Shown: in pieces, positions 45,950-58,564 of the stretch
Numbering within the stretch: the first letter of the stretch is position 1
Layout of the letters: each line of letters starts with the position of its first letter
Origin: JAAAPF01 sp046541805
Lineage (GTDB): Bacteria > Pseudomonadota > Alphaproteobacteria > Geminicoccales > Geminicoccaceae
NCBI GenBank assembly: GCA_046541805.1
Contig: JBKHCM010000001.1
Location: 21,131-85,130 of the forward strand
Direction of reading: 5' to 3'
DNA length: 64,000 bases
Program-made: the position numbers and the translations under genes
Notes under the pieces: model-generated
Databases searched by the model: none
The model's input: the letters and a program-made list of their open reading frames with translations, nothing else
What the model was told of the DNA's origin: nothing

Positions 45950-46612
45950 ATGGCCAAAGTCCTCGTCGCCGACGATCACCCGCTCTTCCGCGAAGCGCTG
46001 CGCGTCGCGCTCGGCGACGCCTGTGAGAGTGAGGACAACACGATCTTGGAGGCGCAGGATCTCGACGGGATCAAGTCGGTCGTGGCCGACAACGAAGATC
46101 TCGACCTGATCCTGTTGGATCTCAAGATGCCCGGGGTGACCGGATTCTCCGGCCTGGTCGACCTGCGCCAAACGCATCCGGAGATGCCCGTGGTGGTGGT
46201 CTCGGCGACCGAGGAGCCGAAGACCATCCGCGAGGCCATCACCTTCGGCGCCGCCGGGTTCATCCCGAAGTCGCTCGGGCGCCGCGAGATCGCCAAGGCC
46301 ATCCAAGCGGTGCTCGACGGCGAGATCTTCCTGCCGGAGAGTGTGCGCGACGACGGCGACGTCGACGACGACGAGCGCCAGCGCCTCGAGATCGCCAAGC
46401 GCATGTCGACGCTGACCCCGCAGCAGATGCGGGTGTTGACGCTCATCGCCGAGGGCAAGCCCAACAAGATCATCGCCTACGAGCTCGACGTCGCCGAGAC
46501 CACCGTCAAGGCGCACATCACGGCGATCCTCAGGAAGCTCAAGGTGCACAGCCGGACCCAGGCGGTGCTGGCGGCGCAGACGCATTTCTCGAAGGAATCG
46601 ATCCCGACCTGA
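45950..46612 (+). CDS. LuxR/FixJ-type two-component response regulator
   Basis: A 220-residue regulator. The receiver domain has the acidic pair DD at residues 8-9, the phospho-acceptor D57 in LILLDLKMPG and the lysine in GFIPKSL. The C-terminal LuxR helix-turn-helix is LTPQQMRVLTLIAEGKPNKI to VAETTVKAHITAILRKL. ATG 45950 is chosen, with GGAGG eight bases upstream; upstream in-frame ATGs at 45917 and 45935 are less likely. It converges on the hybrid kinase and FIST genes and is the likely output partner. Confidence 0.9.
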   Translation: MAKVLVADDHPLFREALRVALGDACESEDNTILEAQDLDGIKSVVADNEDLDLILLDLKMPGVTGFSGLVDLRQTHPEMPVVVVSATEEPKTIREAITFGAAGFIPKSLGRREIAKAIQAVLDGEIFLPESVRDDGDVDDDERQRLEIAKRMSTLTPQQMRVLTLIAEGKPNKIIAYELDVAETTVKAHITAILRKLKVHSRTQAVLAAQTHFSKESIPT

Positions 46613-46657
46613 GACGGGGTTGCGCCCGCGGGGTCGCGCCGCCGGTCGCCCGGCTCC

Positions 46658-48040
46658 TCACCTGTCCTCGCCGCGCTCGATCAGCAGATGTGACAAGAGC
46701 GAGCGCAGCCGGCCCGGCCGTACGGGCTTGTTGAGCACCGAGCAGCCCGCCGCGTCGATCCCCTTGCGCACCTCCGCGGTGCGGTCCGCGGTCACCACGA
46801 TCGCCGGGATCTTGCGGCCGAGATCGCTGCGGATCGCCGCCACCGTGTCGAGCCCGGTGGCGTCCTCGTCGAGATGGTAATCCGCCACCACCACGTCGGC
46901 CGCGAGCCCGCTGTCGGCCAAGGCCTTCTCCGCGCGCGCCCCCGAGGTGCCGGTGATCACCCTGCAGCCCCAGCGCTCGAGCACGGTCGCCATCGCCTCG
47001 AGGATGGCGGGCTCGTTCTCGATCACGACGACGACCTTGCCGGCGAGGGTGCTGCCGGCGGGGTCGTCGCCGCTGCGCCGGCGCGCGGTTTCGGGCGCGG
47101 CCCAGCGCAGGACCGGCACGGTGACCGCGAAGCACGAGCCCTTGCCCTCGGTCGAGCGCACGCTCAAGGGGTGGTCGAGCATCCGCGCGATGCGCTTGAC
47201 GATGGCCAGGCCGAGCCCGAAGCCGCGCTCGTAGTCCTCCGCCGCGCCGACCAGCCGGCGAAACTCCTCGAAGATCTCCTCGAGCTTGTCCGGCGGCATG
47301 CCGGCGCCGGTGTCGTGCACCTCGATGCGGACGTGGTCGCCGTCGCGGCGGCAGCCCAACAGCACCTTGCCGTCCTTGGTGTAGCGGATGGCGTTGGAGA
47401 GGAAGTTGCGGATCACCCGCACCAGCAGGTGGCCGTCGGTGCGCGCGGTGCAGCGGATCGGGACGTGGCGCAGCGCGAGGCCGTGGCTCTTGGCCACCGG
47501 GGCGAACTCGGTCGCCGCCGCGGCCAGAAGCTCGCCCAGGTCGACGTCCTTGATGGCCGGCGTCATCACGCCGGCGTCAAGCTTGGAGATATCCAACAAC
47601 GCGCCCAAGAGCCGCTCGACGGATTCGAAGGCGGTGTCGACATGGCCGATCAGCCGGCGCTGCTCGTCCGTCTGCTCGGTGTCGGCGAGCGCGGAGAGAA
47701 AGAGCCGGGCGGCGTTGAGCGGCTGCAGCAGGTCGTGGCTGGCGGCGGCGAGAAAGCGCGTCTTCGAGAGGTTGGCCTCGTCGGCCTGCTGCTTGGCCTC
47801 CTCGAGGGCCTGGTTGAGGCGCTGTTGTTCCTCCAGGGCGTGCTTGAGCTCGGAGGTGCGTTCGTTGACCCGCCCCTCGAGCAAGATCGCCGTCTCGAAC
47901 AGCGAGAAGTCGTTGCCCTGCAGGTCCATGCTGCGCTCGACCCGGCCCATCAGGACCTGGTTGATCTTGCGCAGCTTGGCGTTTTCGGCCTCGAGGAGCG
48001 CGGTACGGCTGGTGCGTGCGCTCTGCTGTTGTCCCTTCAC
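46658..48040 (-). CDS. Hybrid sensor histidine kinase (NahK-like core)
   Basis: A 460-residue cytoplasmic kinase without membrane segments or PAS domains. The N-terminal 100 residues form a long coiled coil. Then the dimerisation domain has H102 in AAASHDLLQPLNAARLF, a HisKA variant typical of NahK/ErcS-type kinases. The ATPase domain has N, G1 (DTGAGMPPDKLEEIF) and G2 (GFGLGLAIVKRI) boxes. The C-terminal receiver carries the phospho-aspartate in VVVADYHLDED and the lysine in LNKPVRPGRL. It is fed by the FIST protein encoded upstream with a four-base overlap, so input probably comes from that partner. Confidence 0.9.
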   Translation of the reverse strand: MKGQQQSARTSRTALLEAENAKLRKINQVLMGRVERSMDLQGNDFSLFETAILLEGRVNERTSELKHALEEQQRLNQALEEAKQQADEANLSKTRFLAAASHDLLQPLNAARLFLSALADTEQTDEQRRLIGHVDTAFESVERLLGALLDISKLDAGVMTPAIKDVDLGELLAAAATEFAPVAKSHGLALRHVPIRCTARTDGHLLVRVIRNFLSNAIRYTKDGKVLLGCRRDGDHVRIEVHDTGAGMPPDKLEEIFEEFRRLVGAAEDYERGFGLGLAIVKRIARMLDHPLSVRSTEGKGSCFAVTVPVLRWAAPETARRRSGDDPAGSTLAGKVVVVIENEPAILEAMATVLERWGCRVITGTSGARAEKALADSGLAADVVVADYHLDEDATGLDTVAAIRSDLGRKIPAIVVTADRTAEVRKGIDAAGCSVLNKPVRPGRLRSLLSHLLIERGEDR

Positions 48041-49173
48041 CGAGTCTCCCGTCCGATGGCCACGCCGGTGAACGTCTGGTTGACGTGCATCGCGGCGAAC
48101 TGCTCACCGAACGTATTGAATCCCACGACCGCGTTGTCACGCATGAGCTGACTGGCGAGCGCGAGCGTGCCGCTTTCCTGCACGTGCAGCCGGCGCAGGA
48201 TGGAATCGAAGGCCAGCACCAGCATCGGCGGGCCGAGCTGGCGGTGCAGCTCGTCGAAGAGCCCCTTCAGGTTGCCGAGCACGTCGCGCTCGTCGGCGGT
48301 GGTGAGGACGAGGCCCTCGTCGATCTTGGCGTAGAACGACAGCGAGCCGTCGGGGTGCGCCTGCTGCACGGCGCGCACGCATTCGGCGCCGCCGAGCTTC
48401 ACCACCAGCGGATGGGTGGCGAAGGTGGTCGGGCCGAGCTCGGCGACCGCCAGCTCGTGGACGCGGGCGTATTCCTCCACCGCCGGCGCCGCGTTGAACT
48501 CGCGCACCAGTCGCTTGGAGGAATCGGCGTCGGTCACCACCAGCTTGCGGTCGCCGGCGACGAAGTTCTGGCTGCGGAACACCCGAAAGCGGTATTTGGT
48601 CTCGATCAGCACCAAGACCGCGGCGTCGGTGTGAAAGCGGCCGCGGGCGAAGACGGCGGTGCGCTCGAAGGCGAGGCGGTCCGCCGCCGAGCCGCCGAAG
48701 AGCGGGACCCCGTCGAGGGCGTTGCCGATGCAGCTGGCGACCAGCTCCTCGCGGGTGCTCAGCCCGTCGATCAGCATGAAGCCGAAGACGTCCTCGCCGA
48801 GATTGCGGCCCTCGGCGGCGAGGCGGTCGGCGAGGTCGACGGCGAAATGGGTCGCCCGGCTCATCTCGAGCTGGTCGAGGTGCTCCAGCACGTCGGCCGC
48901 GCAGTGAAAGGCGAAGCGCTCGAACGCGACCGCGGTGACGCCGTCGTCGGTGTAGCCCGCGGGGCCGATCTCGCCGGCGCTGGTGCAGCCGATGACGCAC
49001 GCTTGCGGATACGCCGCCGCCAAGGGTTCGGCGAAGGCGGGCTGAGCGAAGCGCGGGGCGCAGAAGAACAGCACCAATGCCGGGTTCCAGGCGCCCAGAT
49101 CGGCCACCAACTGGGCGGCGGCCGCCTCAGGGTCCTCGAGCGTCGTCGCGGCGCGGTGCACCGCCTCGACCAT
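48037..49173 (-). CDS. FIST-domain sensory protein (NosP-like)
   Basis: A 378-residue soluble protein with FIST N and C domains. The FIST-N mark is ACVIGCTSAGEIGPAGYTDDGV; FIST-C includes VVGFNTFGEQFAAMHVN near the end. Characterised relatives bound to NahK-type kinases are the heme-based nitric oxide sensors called NosP; a heme-coordinating histidine is plausible here (for example in the TKYRFRVFRSQN to THPLVVKLGG region), but not identified. Overlap with the kinase gene is ATGA. GGGGAGGG precedes ATG 49173; GTG 49227 is an alternative start. Confidence 0.85.
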   Translation of the reverse strand: MVEAVHRAATTLEDPEAAAAQLVADLGAWNPALVLFFCAPRFAQPAFAEPLAAAYPQACVIGCTSAGEIGPAGYTDDGVTAVAFERFAFHCAADVLEHLDQLEMSRATHFAVDLADRLAAEGRNLGEDVFGFMLIDGLSTREELVASCIGNALDGVPLFGGSAADRLAFERTAVFARGRFHTDAAVLVLIETKYRFRVFRSQNFVAGDRKLVVTDADSSKRLVREFNAAPAVEEYARVHELAVAELGPTTFATHPLVVKLGGAECVRAVQQAHPDGSLSFYAKIDEGLVLTTADERDVLGNLKGLFDELHRQLGPPMLVLAFDSILRRLHVQESGTLALASQLMRDNAVVGFNTFGEQFAAMHVNQTFTGVAIGRETR

Positions 49174-49396
49174 GGGCCCTCCCCAACGCGCAGGCGACGG
49201 CGCCACGGCGGTCGCGACGTCGCCCACAAGGATCGACTTCTAGAGCTTAGCAATCCGCCGCCCCGCGCCCCCCCTCGACCTTAGCCGCTCACCCATCCGC
49301 ACGACGGGGCCGGCGCGCCGGCGGTACCCTTTCGCGCGCGCGCCGGCGAGCGTATATCCGGCGCGGGTTCCTCGAGCGGAGTCGATCAGCTCTTCC

Positions 49397-49918
49397 ATGA
49401 CGTGGCAACGCGCTTTCGTCCTCGCGGGCTTGGGGCTCGCCGGGCTCGTGCCGGTGTCGGTCCCCGCCGCCGAGCAGACCTTCATCGCCGCCTATCGTGA
49501 CTGGGGCCTCTTCGAGTACGCCAATGACGACGAGCGGCTCTGCTTCATCACCAGCGAGCCCACGCAGCAGGACGGCGACTACGAGCGGCGCGGGCCGCCG
49601 GCGCTGTTGGTGACCCGCGTGCCCGACGAGCCGGAGCTCGACGAGGTCAGCGTGCAGGTGGGCTACACCTTCGAGGAGGGCAGCGACGTCGAGGTGGTGG
49701 TCGATGGCGAGGAGCGCTTCGACCTCTTCACCCAGGGCGAGTACGCCTGGACGCGCAGCCCCGAGGACGACGACGCCCTGATCGAGGCGATGAAGGCCGG
49801 CCTCGAGATGACGGTGCGCGGCACCTCGACCCGCGGCACCTATTCGCTGGACACCTATTCGCTTTTGGGCTTCACCGCCGCGTACGATGCCATGGACCGG
49901 ACCTGCAGCCCCGAATGA
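49397..49918 (+). CDS. Invasion-associated locus B (IalB)-family protein
   Basis: A 173-residue exported protein. It has a signal peptide (MTWQRAFVLAGLGLAGLVPV, cleavage near PAAEQ), then a beta-rich domain beginning YRDWGLFEYANDDERLCFIT, typical of the IalB family common in alphaproteobacteria. A late cysteine (RTCSPE) may pair with the one in LCF. The function in non-pathogens is unknown. The start of rlmN overlaps its stop by four bases. Confidence 0.78.
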   Translation: MTWQRAFVLAGLGLAGLVPVSVPAAEQTFIAAYRDWGLFEYANDDERLCFITSEPTQQDGDYERRGPPALLVTRVPDEPELDEVSVQVGYTFEEGSDVEVVVDGEERFDLFTQGEYAWTRSPEDDDALIEAMKAGLEMTVRGTSTRGTYSLDTYSLLGFTAAYDAMDRTCSPE

Positions 49919-51042
49919 GCGCCGCCTCGCCCAGCTCGCGCCACGCCGACGGCCCGCTCGGCCTCGACCGCCCCGCGCTCGCGGCGGTGCTGGGCGAGCT
50001 CGGCGTGCCTGAGCGTCAACGGCGGATGCGCACGCAGCAGCTCTGGGGCTGGCTCTACAGGCGGGGCGCCGGCTCGTTCGCGGAGATGAGCGATCTGCCG
50101 GCGGAGCTGCGCGCCGCCCTCGCCGAGCGCCTGCCGTGGCGACGGCCGACGGTCTCGGCCGAGGAGGTCTCGCGCGACGGCACGATCAAGTGGCTGGTCC
50201 GGCTGGGCGACGGCCGCGAGGTCGAGGCGGTCTTCATCCCCGAGCCCGACCGCGGCTCGCTCTGCATCTCGACCCAGGTCGGCTGCACGCTCGCCTGTTC
50301 TTTTTGCCACACCGGCACGATGAAGCTCGTGCGCAACCTCAGCGCGGCGGAGATCGTCGAGCAGGTCCGCCTCGCCCGCGACCGACTGGCGGACTGGGAC
50401 GAGCGGGGGCGGCGACGGCTCACCAACGTCATCGTCATGGGCATGGGCGAGCCGCTGTTCAACTGGGACAACCTGAAGGCGGCGCTGCGCCTGGTCATGG
50501 ACCCGGACGGCATCAACCTCTCGCGGCGGCGGATCACGGTCTCCACCTCCGGCGTGGTGCCGCGGATCGGCGACGTCGGCGCCGAGCTTCGCACCAAGCT
50601 CGCGATCTCGCTGCACGCGGTGCGCGACGACCTCCGCGACGAGCTCGTGCCGCTCAATCGGAAGTGGCCGATCGACGCGTTGCTCGACGCCTGTCGCGCC
50701 TATCCCCACGAGGGCCGCGCGATCACCTTCGAATACGTCATGCTCGATGGCGTCAACGACGGCGACGCCGAGGCGCGCGCGCTCGTCCGCCGGCTCGAGG
50801 GTTTTCCCGCCAAGGTCAACCTCATCCCCTTCAATCCCTGGCCGGGCGCGCCTTACGCGTGCTCGCCGCGCGAGCGCATCGCCGGCTTCGCCCGCATCCT
50901 CGAGGACGCGGGCTTCCCCTCGCCGGTGCGGACCCCGCGCGGGCGCGACATCCGGGCCGCCTGCGGGCAGCTGAAGACCGCGAGCGAGCGGGCCCGGCGC
51001 GGGCCCGCGGCCGTCCGCCCCACCGTTTCGGAGACCGTTTGA
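49915..51042 (+). CDS. rlmN: 23S rRNA (adenine-2503-C2)-methyltransferase
   Basis: Radical-SAM dual-specificity methyltransferase that modifies A2503 of 23S rRNA (and A37 of some tRNAs). At 375 residues it is complete. The [4Fe-4S] cysteines are in QVGCTLACSFCHTGTMKLVR (CX3CX2C). The SAM region MGMGEPLFNWDN and the C-terminal RGRDIRAACGQL with the methyl-carrying cysteine are conserved. It lies between ialB-like and sppA, which begins one base after its stop. Confidence 0.95.
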   Translation: MSAASPSSRHADGPLGLDRPALAAVLGELGVPERQRRMRTQQLWGWLYRRGAGSFAEMSDLPAELRAALAERLPWRRPTVSAEEVSRDGTIKWLVRLGDGREVEAVFIPEPDRGSLCISTQVGCTLACSFCHTGTMKLVRNLSAAEIVEQVRLARDRLADWDERGRRRLTNVIVMGMGEPLFNWDNLKAALRLVMDPDGINLSRRRITVSTSGVVPRIGDVGAELRTKLAISLHAVRDDLRDELVPLNRKWPIDALLDACRAYPHEGRAITFEYVMLDGVNDGDAEARALVRRLEGFPAKVNLIPFNPWPGAPYACSPRERIAGFARILEDAGFPSPVRTPRGRDIRAACGQLKTASERARRGPAAVRPTVSETV

Positions 51043-51043
51043 G

Positions 51044-52786
51044 ATGCGCGCGATCGGCCGCTGGTTCGCCCGGCTCGTCACCGGGCTGGCCTTCGCCTGC
51101 CTTCTGCTCGTCGTCACCTTGGTCGGTCTGGGCTGGTGGGGGGCCTCGCGCCTGGACGAGCGCGAGGTCGCGGTCCCCGAGAACGTCGTCCTCGTCGCCG
51201 ACTGGCGCGGCGGTGTGGCGGAAAAGAGCCGTGGGCCGACGCCGTTCGCCGCCCTCGGGCTCGACGGCGAGCCACCGTTGCCGGATGTGCTGCGCGCGCT
51301 GGAGCGCGCCGCCGACGACCCGCGCGTGCGCGGGCTGGTCGTGCGCACCGACGGCGCCGGCTTCGGCCTGGCCCAGGCCTGGGAGCTGCGCCGGGCGGTG
51401 CAGAGGCTGAACGAGGCGGGCAAGTTCACCGCGATCTACGCGGACACCCTGGGCGAGCTGCAGGGCGGTATGGTGGGCACCTACCTCGCTTCCGCCTTCG
51501 AGCACGTTCAGCTCCAGCCCCTGGGCTCGGTCGGCTTCACCGGGCTGAGGCGCGAGCAACCCTATCTCGAGCGGCTGTTGGACGAGCTCGAGATCGAGTT
51601 TCAGGTGGTCAAGCGCGAGGCCTTCAAATCGGCGTTGGAGAGCTTGACCCGGGCCGGGCCCTCGCCCGAGAGCGAGGCCATGACCGAAGCGCTGCTCGAC
51701 GGCCTCTTCGCCGAGTTCGTCGACGGCGTGGCCGCGGGTCGTGGGCTGGACCCGAAGGCGGTGCGCGCCGCCATCGACGCGGCACCGCTCCTCGCCGAGG
51801 ACGCCCGCGAGCGCGGGCTGATCGACGCCGTCGCGCACCTCCCCGAACTCGAGACCACCGCCGCGGAGGCCACCGGCACCGACGAGCGCCTGCCGCTCGC
51901 GGGCTATCTCAGGAGCGACGCCTTCGCCGCCGCCGAGGAGGCGCCGGTGGTGGGCTTCGTGCACGCCGTGGGCCAGATCCGGCGCGGCGACAGCGACGAC
52001 CCGTTCGGCGAGCTGGAGATCGCGGGCGACACCGTGGCCGGAGCCATCGACGCGGCGCGCGAGGCCGAGGTCGACGCGCTCTTGTTGCGGGTGAGCTCGC
52101 CCGGCGGCTCGGCCGTGGCCTCCGAGACGGTCGGCGCCGCCGTCCGCCGCGCCAAGGACGCCGGGATTCCCGTCATCGTGTCGATGGGCGACGTCGCCGC
52201 CTCGGGCGGCTACTGGATCGCGATGGACGCCGACCGCATCCTCGCGGCACCGACGACGCTCACCGGCTCGATCGGCGTCATCCTCGGCAAGCCGGCCTTC
52301 GGCGCGTTCCTGGACGATCTCGGCATCGACGTCGACGGCTCCGGCCGCGGCGCCAACGCCGGGCTCGGCTCGCTGGTGGAGACCTGGGACGAGCGCGAGC
52401 TCGCCAAGGTCAACAGCCTCGTCGACGATCTCTACGACGCGTTTCTCGAGGGTGTCGCGCGCGGGCGCGGCATGGAGGCGGCCGCGGTCCGCGGCGTCGC
52501 CGGTGGCCGCGTCTGGCTCGGCCAACAGGCGGTGGCCAACGGGCTCGTCGACGAGATCGGCGGGTTCAACGACGCGGTCATGGCGGTGCGCACCGCGCTC
52601 GACGTGGCGCCGGACGACGCGCTGACGGTGCAGGCCTTTCCGCGCCCCCGCGGCCCCTTGCCCGCCGCGCTCGAGGCGCTCGAGCGCTTCACCCGGATCA
52701 CGGGCGAGCTCGACGCGCGCTGGCACCAGCTCACGGCCCGCCCCGAACTCCGCTTCCAGGCCCCGGCGCTGCCCGGCGACCGCTGA
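51044..52786 (+). CDS. sppA: Signal peptide peptidase SppA, long (67 kDa) form
   Basis: A 580-residue inner-membrane serine protease that degrades cleaved signal peptides. A single N-terminal helix (LVTGLAFACLLLVVTLVGLG) anchors it. The duplicated ClpP-like domains carry the catalytic pair: K195 in VVKREAFKSALES (N-terminal repeat) and S387 in GDVAASGGYWIAM (C-terminal repeat), matching the E. coli long form. ATG 51044 starts one base after rlmN, implying co-transcription. Confidence 0.94.
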   Translation: MRAIGRWFARLVTGLAFACLLLVVTLVGLGWWGASRLDEREVAVPENVVLVADWRGGVAEKSRGPTPFAALGLDGEPPLPDVLRALERAADDPRVRGLVVRTDGAGFGLAQAWELRRAVQRLNEAGKFTAIYADTLGELQGGMVGTYLASAFEHVQLQPLGSVGFTGLRREQPYLERLLDELEIEFQVVKREAFKSALESLTRAGPSPESEAMTEALLDGLFAEFVDGVAAGRGLDPKAVRAAIDAAPLLAEDARERGLIDAVAHLPELETTAAEATGTDERLPLAGYLRSDAFAAAEEAPVVGFVHAVGQIRRGDSDDPFGELEIAGDTVAGAIDAAREAEVDALLLRVSSPGGSAVASETVGAAVRRAKDAGIPVIVSMGDVAASGGYWIAMDADRILAAPTTLTGSIGVILGKPAFGAFLDDLGIDVDGSGRGANAGLGSLVETWDERELAKVNSLVDDLYDAFLEGVARGRGMEAAAVRGVAGGRVWLGQQAVANGLVDEIGGFNDAVMAVRTALDVAPDDALTVQAFPRPRGPLPAALEALERFTRITGELDARWHQLTARPELRFQAPALPGDR

Positions 52787-53029
52787 CGCCGGCGCCGGCG
52801 AGGTCGCGCACGGCGCAGCGGCGAACCGGCCGACGGCGGATGCGGCGATGGAGCTGTCGAGCGCGTCGCGTCGATCGTCGGATCTTGCAGCGACCGGTAC
52901 GCCGCGGCGACCGGCAGCGATCCCGGCGCCGAGGACGCTCGTCCGCTGCACCGCTCACTCGAGCTCACGGCGAAACGGACCGCAAGCCAAGGTCGCGACG
53001 GCCAGGGGAGCGATCCGGGCTGACACCGG

Positions 53030-53460
53030 ATCGGCGACGTCGACGACGCCCGGCGGCGGGCGTTGGCGTCGGCCGAACGGGCGGCGAGCGGCGCCGCGGA
53101 CGACCCGCCGGGCCCGGCGATGCCGGGCGCCGTCCCCACCTTCGCCCGCCACGACGGCACGGCCCGCGTCCCGTCGAGGGCGCTCGGGCGCGATTCGACC
53201 TCGGCCTCGCCAGCGCGCGGCAGCGACGGGCGAGGACAGCGCCGCCGCCGATCCCTTCATCCGCGCGCCGGAGGCGCGGCCGCACGCGGCTTGGATGGAC
53301 CGCAACCTCGCCCCGGCCCGGCGCGGGGCGCCATGCGGAGGCCGAGGCGGCGTGCCGCAACGGTTGGCGCGCGACCCGGCGCTGACGACCCGCCGGTACC
53401 GCGAGGCGAGGGTGGTCTCGCCGCGCGCGCTGGACCGGATCCGCGCCCAGCTGCGCGCTC
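53030..53460 (+). pseudogene. Decayed tetratricopeptide-repeat (TPR) gene
   Basis: The 820 bases between sppA and recA hold no intact gene, but TPR-like fragments in consistent order jump between frames. Frame 2 (about 53033-53170): DARRRALASAERAASGAADD and AMPGAVPTFARHDG. Frame 1 (about 53180-53215): ARFDLGLASA. Frame 3 (about 53220-53330): GEDSAAADPFIRAPEARP. Frame 1 again: GRHAEAEAACRNGW. Frame 3 again: LARDPALTTRRYREARVVSP then RALDRIRAQLRA. Put together they form about two TPR units plus a C-terminal tail like that of TPR-containing cyclase or transferase proteins. Several frameshifts make it non-functional. The sequence from 52790 to 53030 shows nothing convincing. Confidence 0.6.
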
Positions 53461-53606
53461 GGCGTGCGACAGACGCGACGCCGGCGGCACGCCGTACGCT
53501 AGCGCGCGCTCGCGCGCCGCGCCGCGACGCGCCGGTGACGCGCTCTTTCGAGAGCCCGACGCGCCCGCTATAACCCGCGCTCGATCCGTCTTCGTGTGAG
53601 CCCTCC

Positions 53607-54662
<1,056 letters not shown>

Positions 54663-54686
54663 GCTTTACCGGAGCAGCCGTCCGCG

Positions 54687-57329
<2,643 letters not shown>

Positions 57330-57403
57330 GTGCGCCGGGGCTTGCCAGCGGGCCCGGACACATTCAACGAAGAGGAAAGCACTCTCGCGGGGGAGGAATC
57401 GCC

Positions 57404-58564
57404 GTGTTCTACCCATGGTACGAGTGGCAACGCGGGCTCTGGTCGCCGGTCCTCGAGGCGACCGCCTGGGCCGCCCGGCCGGCCCAGCTGATCGCGCCCC
57501 TTCAGCTCGCCGGCGAGGATCTGGCCCGCCGGCTCGCCCGCGCCGGCGAGCCGGTGGAGAGCGATCTCGGCGCCTTCGTGCGCGGTGACGTCGGCGGCCC
57601 GTTCGACAGCAGCGCGCGCGAGCTCGGGCCGTTCGCGACGCTGTGGCGGTTTCGCGGGCCCCGCGGCGGCGGCGCGCCGGTGGTCCTGGTGCCGCCGTCC
57701 TCGGGCTACGCCTGCGGCGTCACCAGCCCGTTGATCGCGACGATGCTCCGCCACCGCCCCGTCCTGGCGCTGGACTGGAAGGACGCGCGCCTCGTCCCGC
57801 CGCAGGCGGGTCCCTTCGGCCTCGGCGATCAGGTGGCGGCGGTCGAGCGCGCGGTGGCCGACGCCGGGCCCGGTGCCATCGTCGTCGGCCTCTCGCAGTC
57901 GGTGACGGCGGCGGTCGCCGGTGCCGCGCTCGCCGCCGAGGAGAGCACCGCACCGGGGGCGCTGGTCCTCTTGGCCGGGCCGTTCGACACCCGCGGGGGC
58001 AAGGACGCCTTGAGCCTGTTCTTGCGCAACCAACCGCTGGCGGCGATCGAGGCGCAGTTCACGACCTTCGTGCCGCGGCGCTATCCCGGGGCGGGGCGGC
58101 GGGTCTATCCGGGCCTGTTGCACCTCTTCGCCTACGCTTTCGGCAACAGCCCCGCCTATCTGGAGATGCAGGCGGGGCTGATCGCCGAGCTCGTCGCCGG
58201 CGAGCCGGGCGAGCGCGCCCGCGAGCACCGCGACCTGCACAGCCTCGCCGACGTCCCCGCCGAGCTCTTCTTGGACACCATCTCTGCGGTCTACCGCGAG
58301 CACGGGTTGGTGACCAACCGGCTCGCCTTCCACGGCCGCCGCGTCGACCTCGCCGCGCTGGAGGGCGTGCAGCTGTTGACCGTGGAGATGACCGCCGACG
58401 AGTTCGTCGGCAAGGGCCAGGTCCACGCCGCCGTCGACCATCTGCGACACGGCGGCGCCCGCCGGGTGACCGTGGAGGGCGGCCGCCACCACGAGGTCTT
58501 CACCGGCGAGCGCTTCTTCGCCGCGGTGGCACCGCATCTGGACCACCTGATGGAGGCTGCATGA
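57404..58564 (+). CDS. Intracellular polyhydroxybutyrate depolymerase-like alpha/beta hydrolase
   Basis: A 386-residue cytoplasmic protein resembling the PhaZ-type intracellular PHB depolymerases: the start MFYPWYEWQRGLWSPV and the APVVLVPPSSGYACGVTSPL block are typical. The candidate nucleophile is S164 in VVGLSQSVTAAVAG; characterised enzymes such as the Ralstonia PhaZa1 use a cysteine at this place. Further acid and histidine candidates are in VEMTADEFVGKGQ and VEGGRHHEVFTG. GTG 57404 is supported by GGGGGAGGAA. It overlaps the LMW phosphatase gene by four bases, so the unit alaS / hydrolase / phosphatase / kinase-like may be read together. Confidence 0.72.
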   Translation: MFYPWYEWQRGLWSPVLEATAWAARPAQLIAPLQLAGEDLARRLARAGEPVESDLGAFVRGDVGGPFDSSARELGPFATLWRFRGPRGGGAPVVLVPPSSGYACGVTSPLIATMLRHRPVLALDWKDARLVPPQAGPFGLGDQVAAVERAVADAGPGAIVVGLSQSVTAAVAGAALAAEESTAPGALVLLAGPFDTRGGKDALSLFLRNQPLAAIEAQFTTFVPRRYPGAGRRVYPGLLHLFAYAFGNSPAYLEMQAGLIAELVAGEPGERAREHRDLHSLADVPAELFLDTISAVYREHGLVTNRLAFHGRRVDLAALEGVQLLTVEMTADEFVGKGQVHAAVDHLRHGGARRVTVEGGRHHEVFTGERFFAAVAPHLDHLMEAA

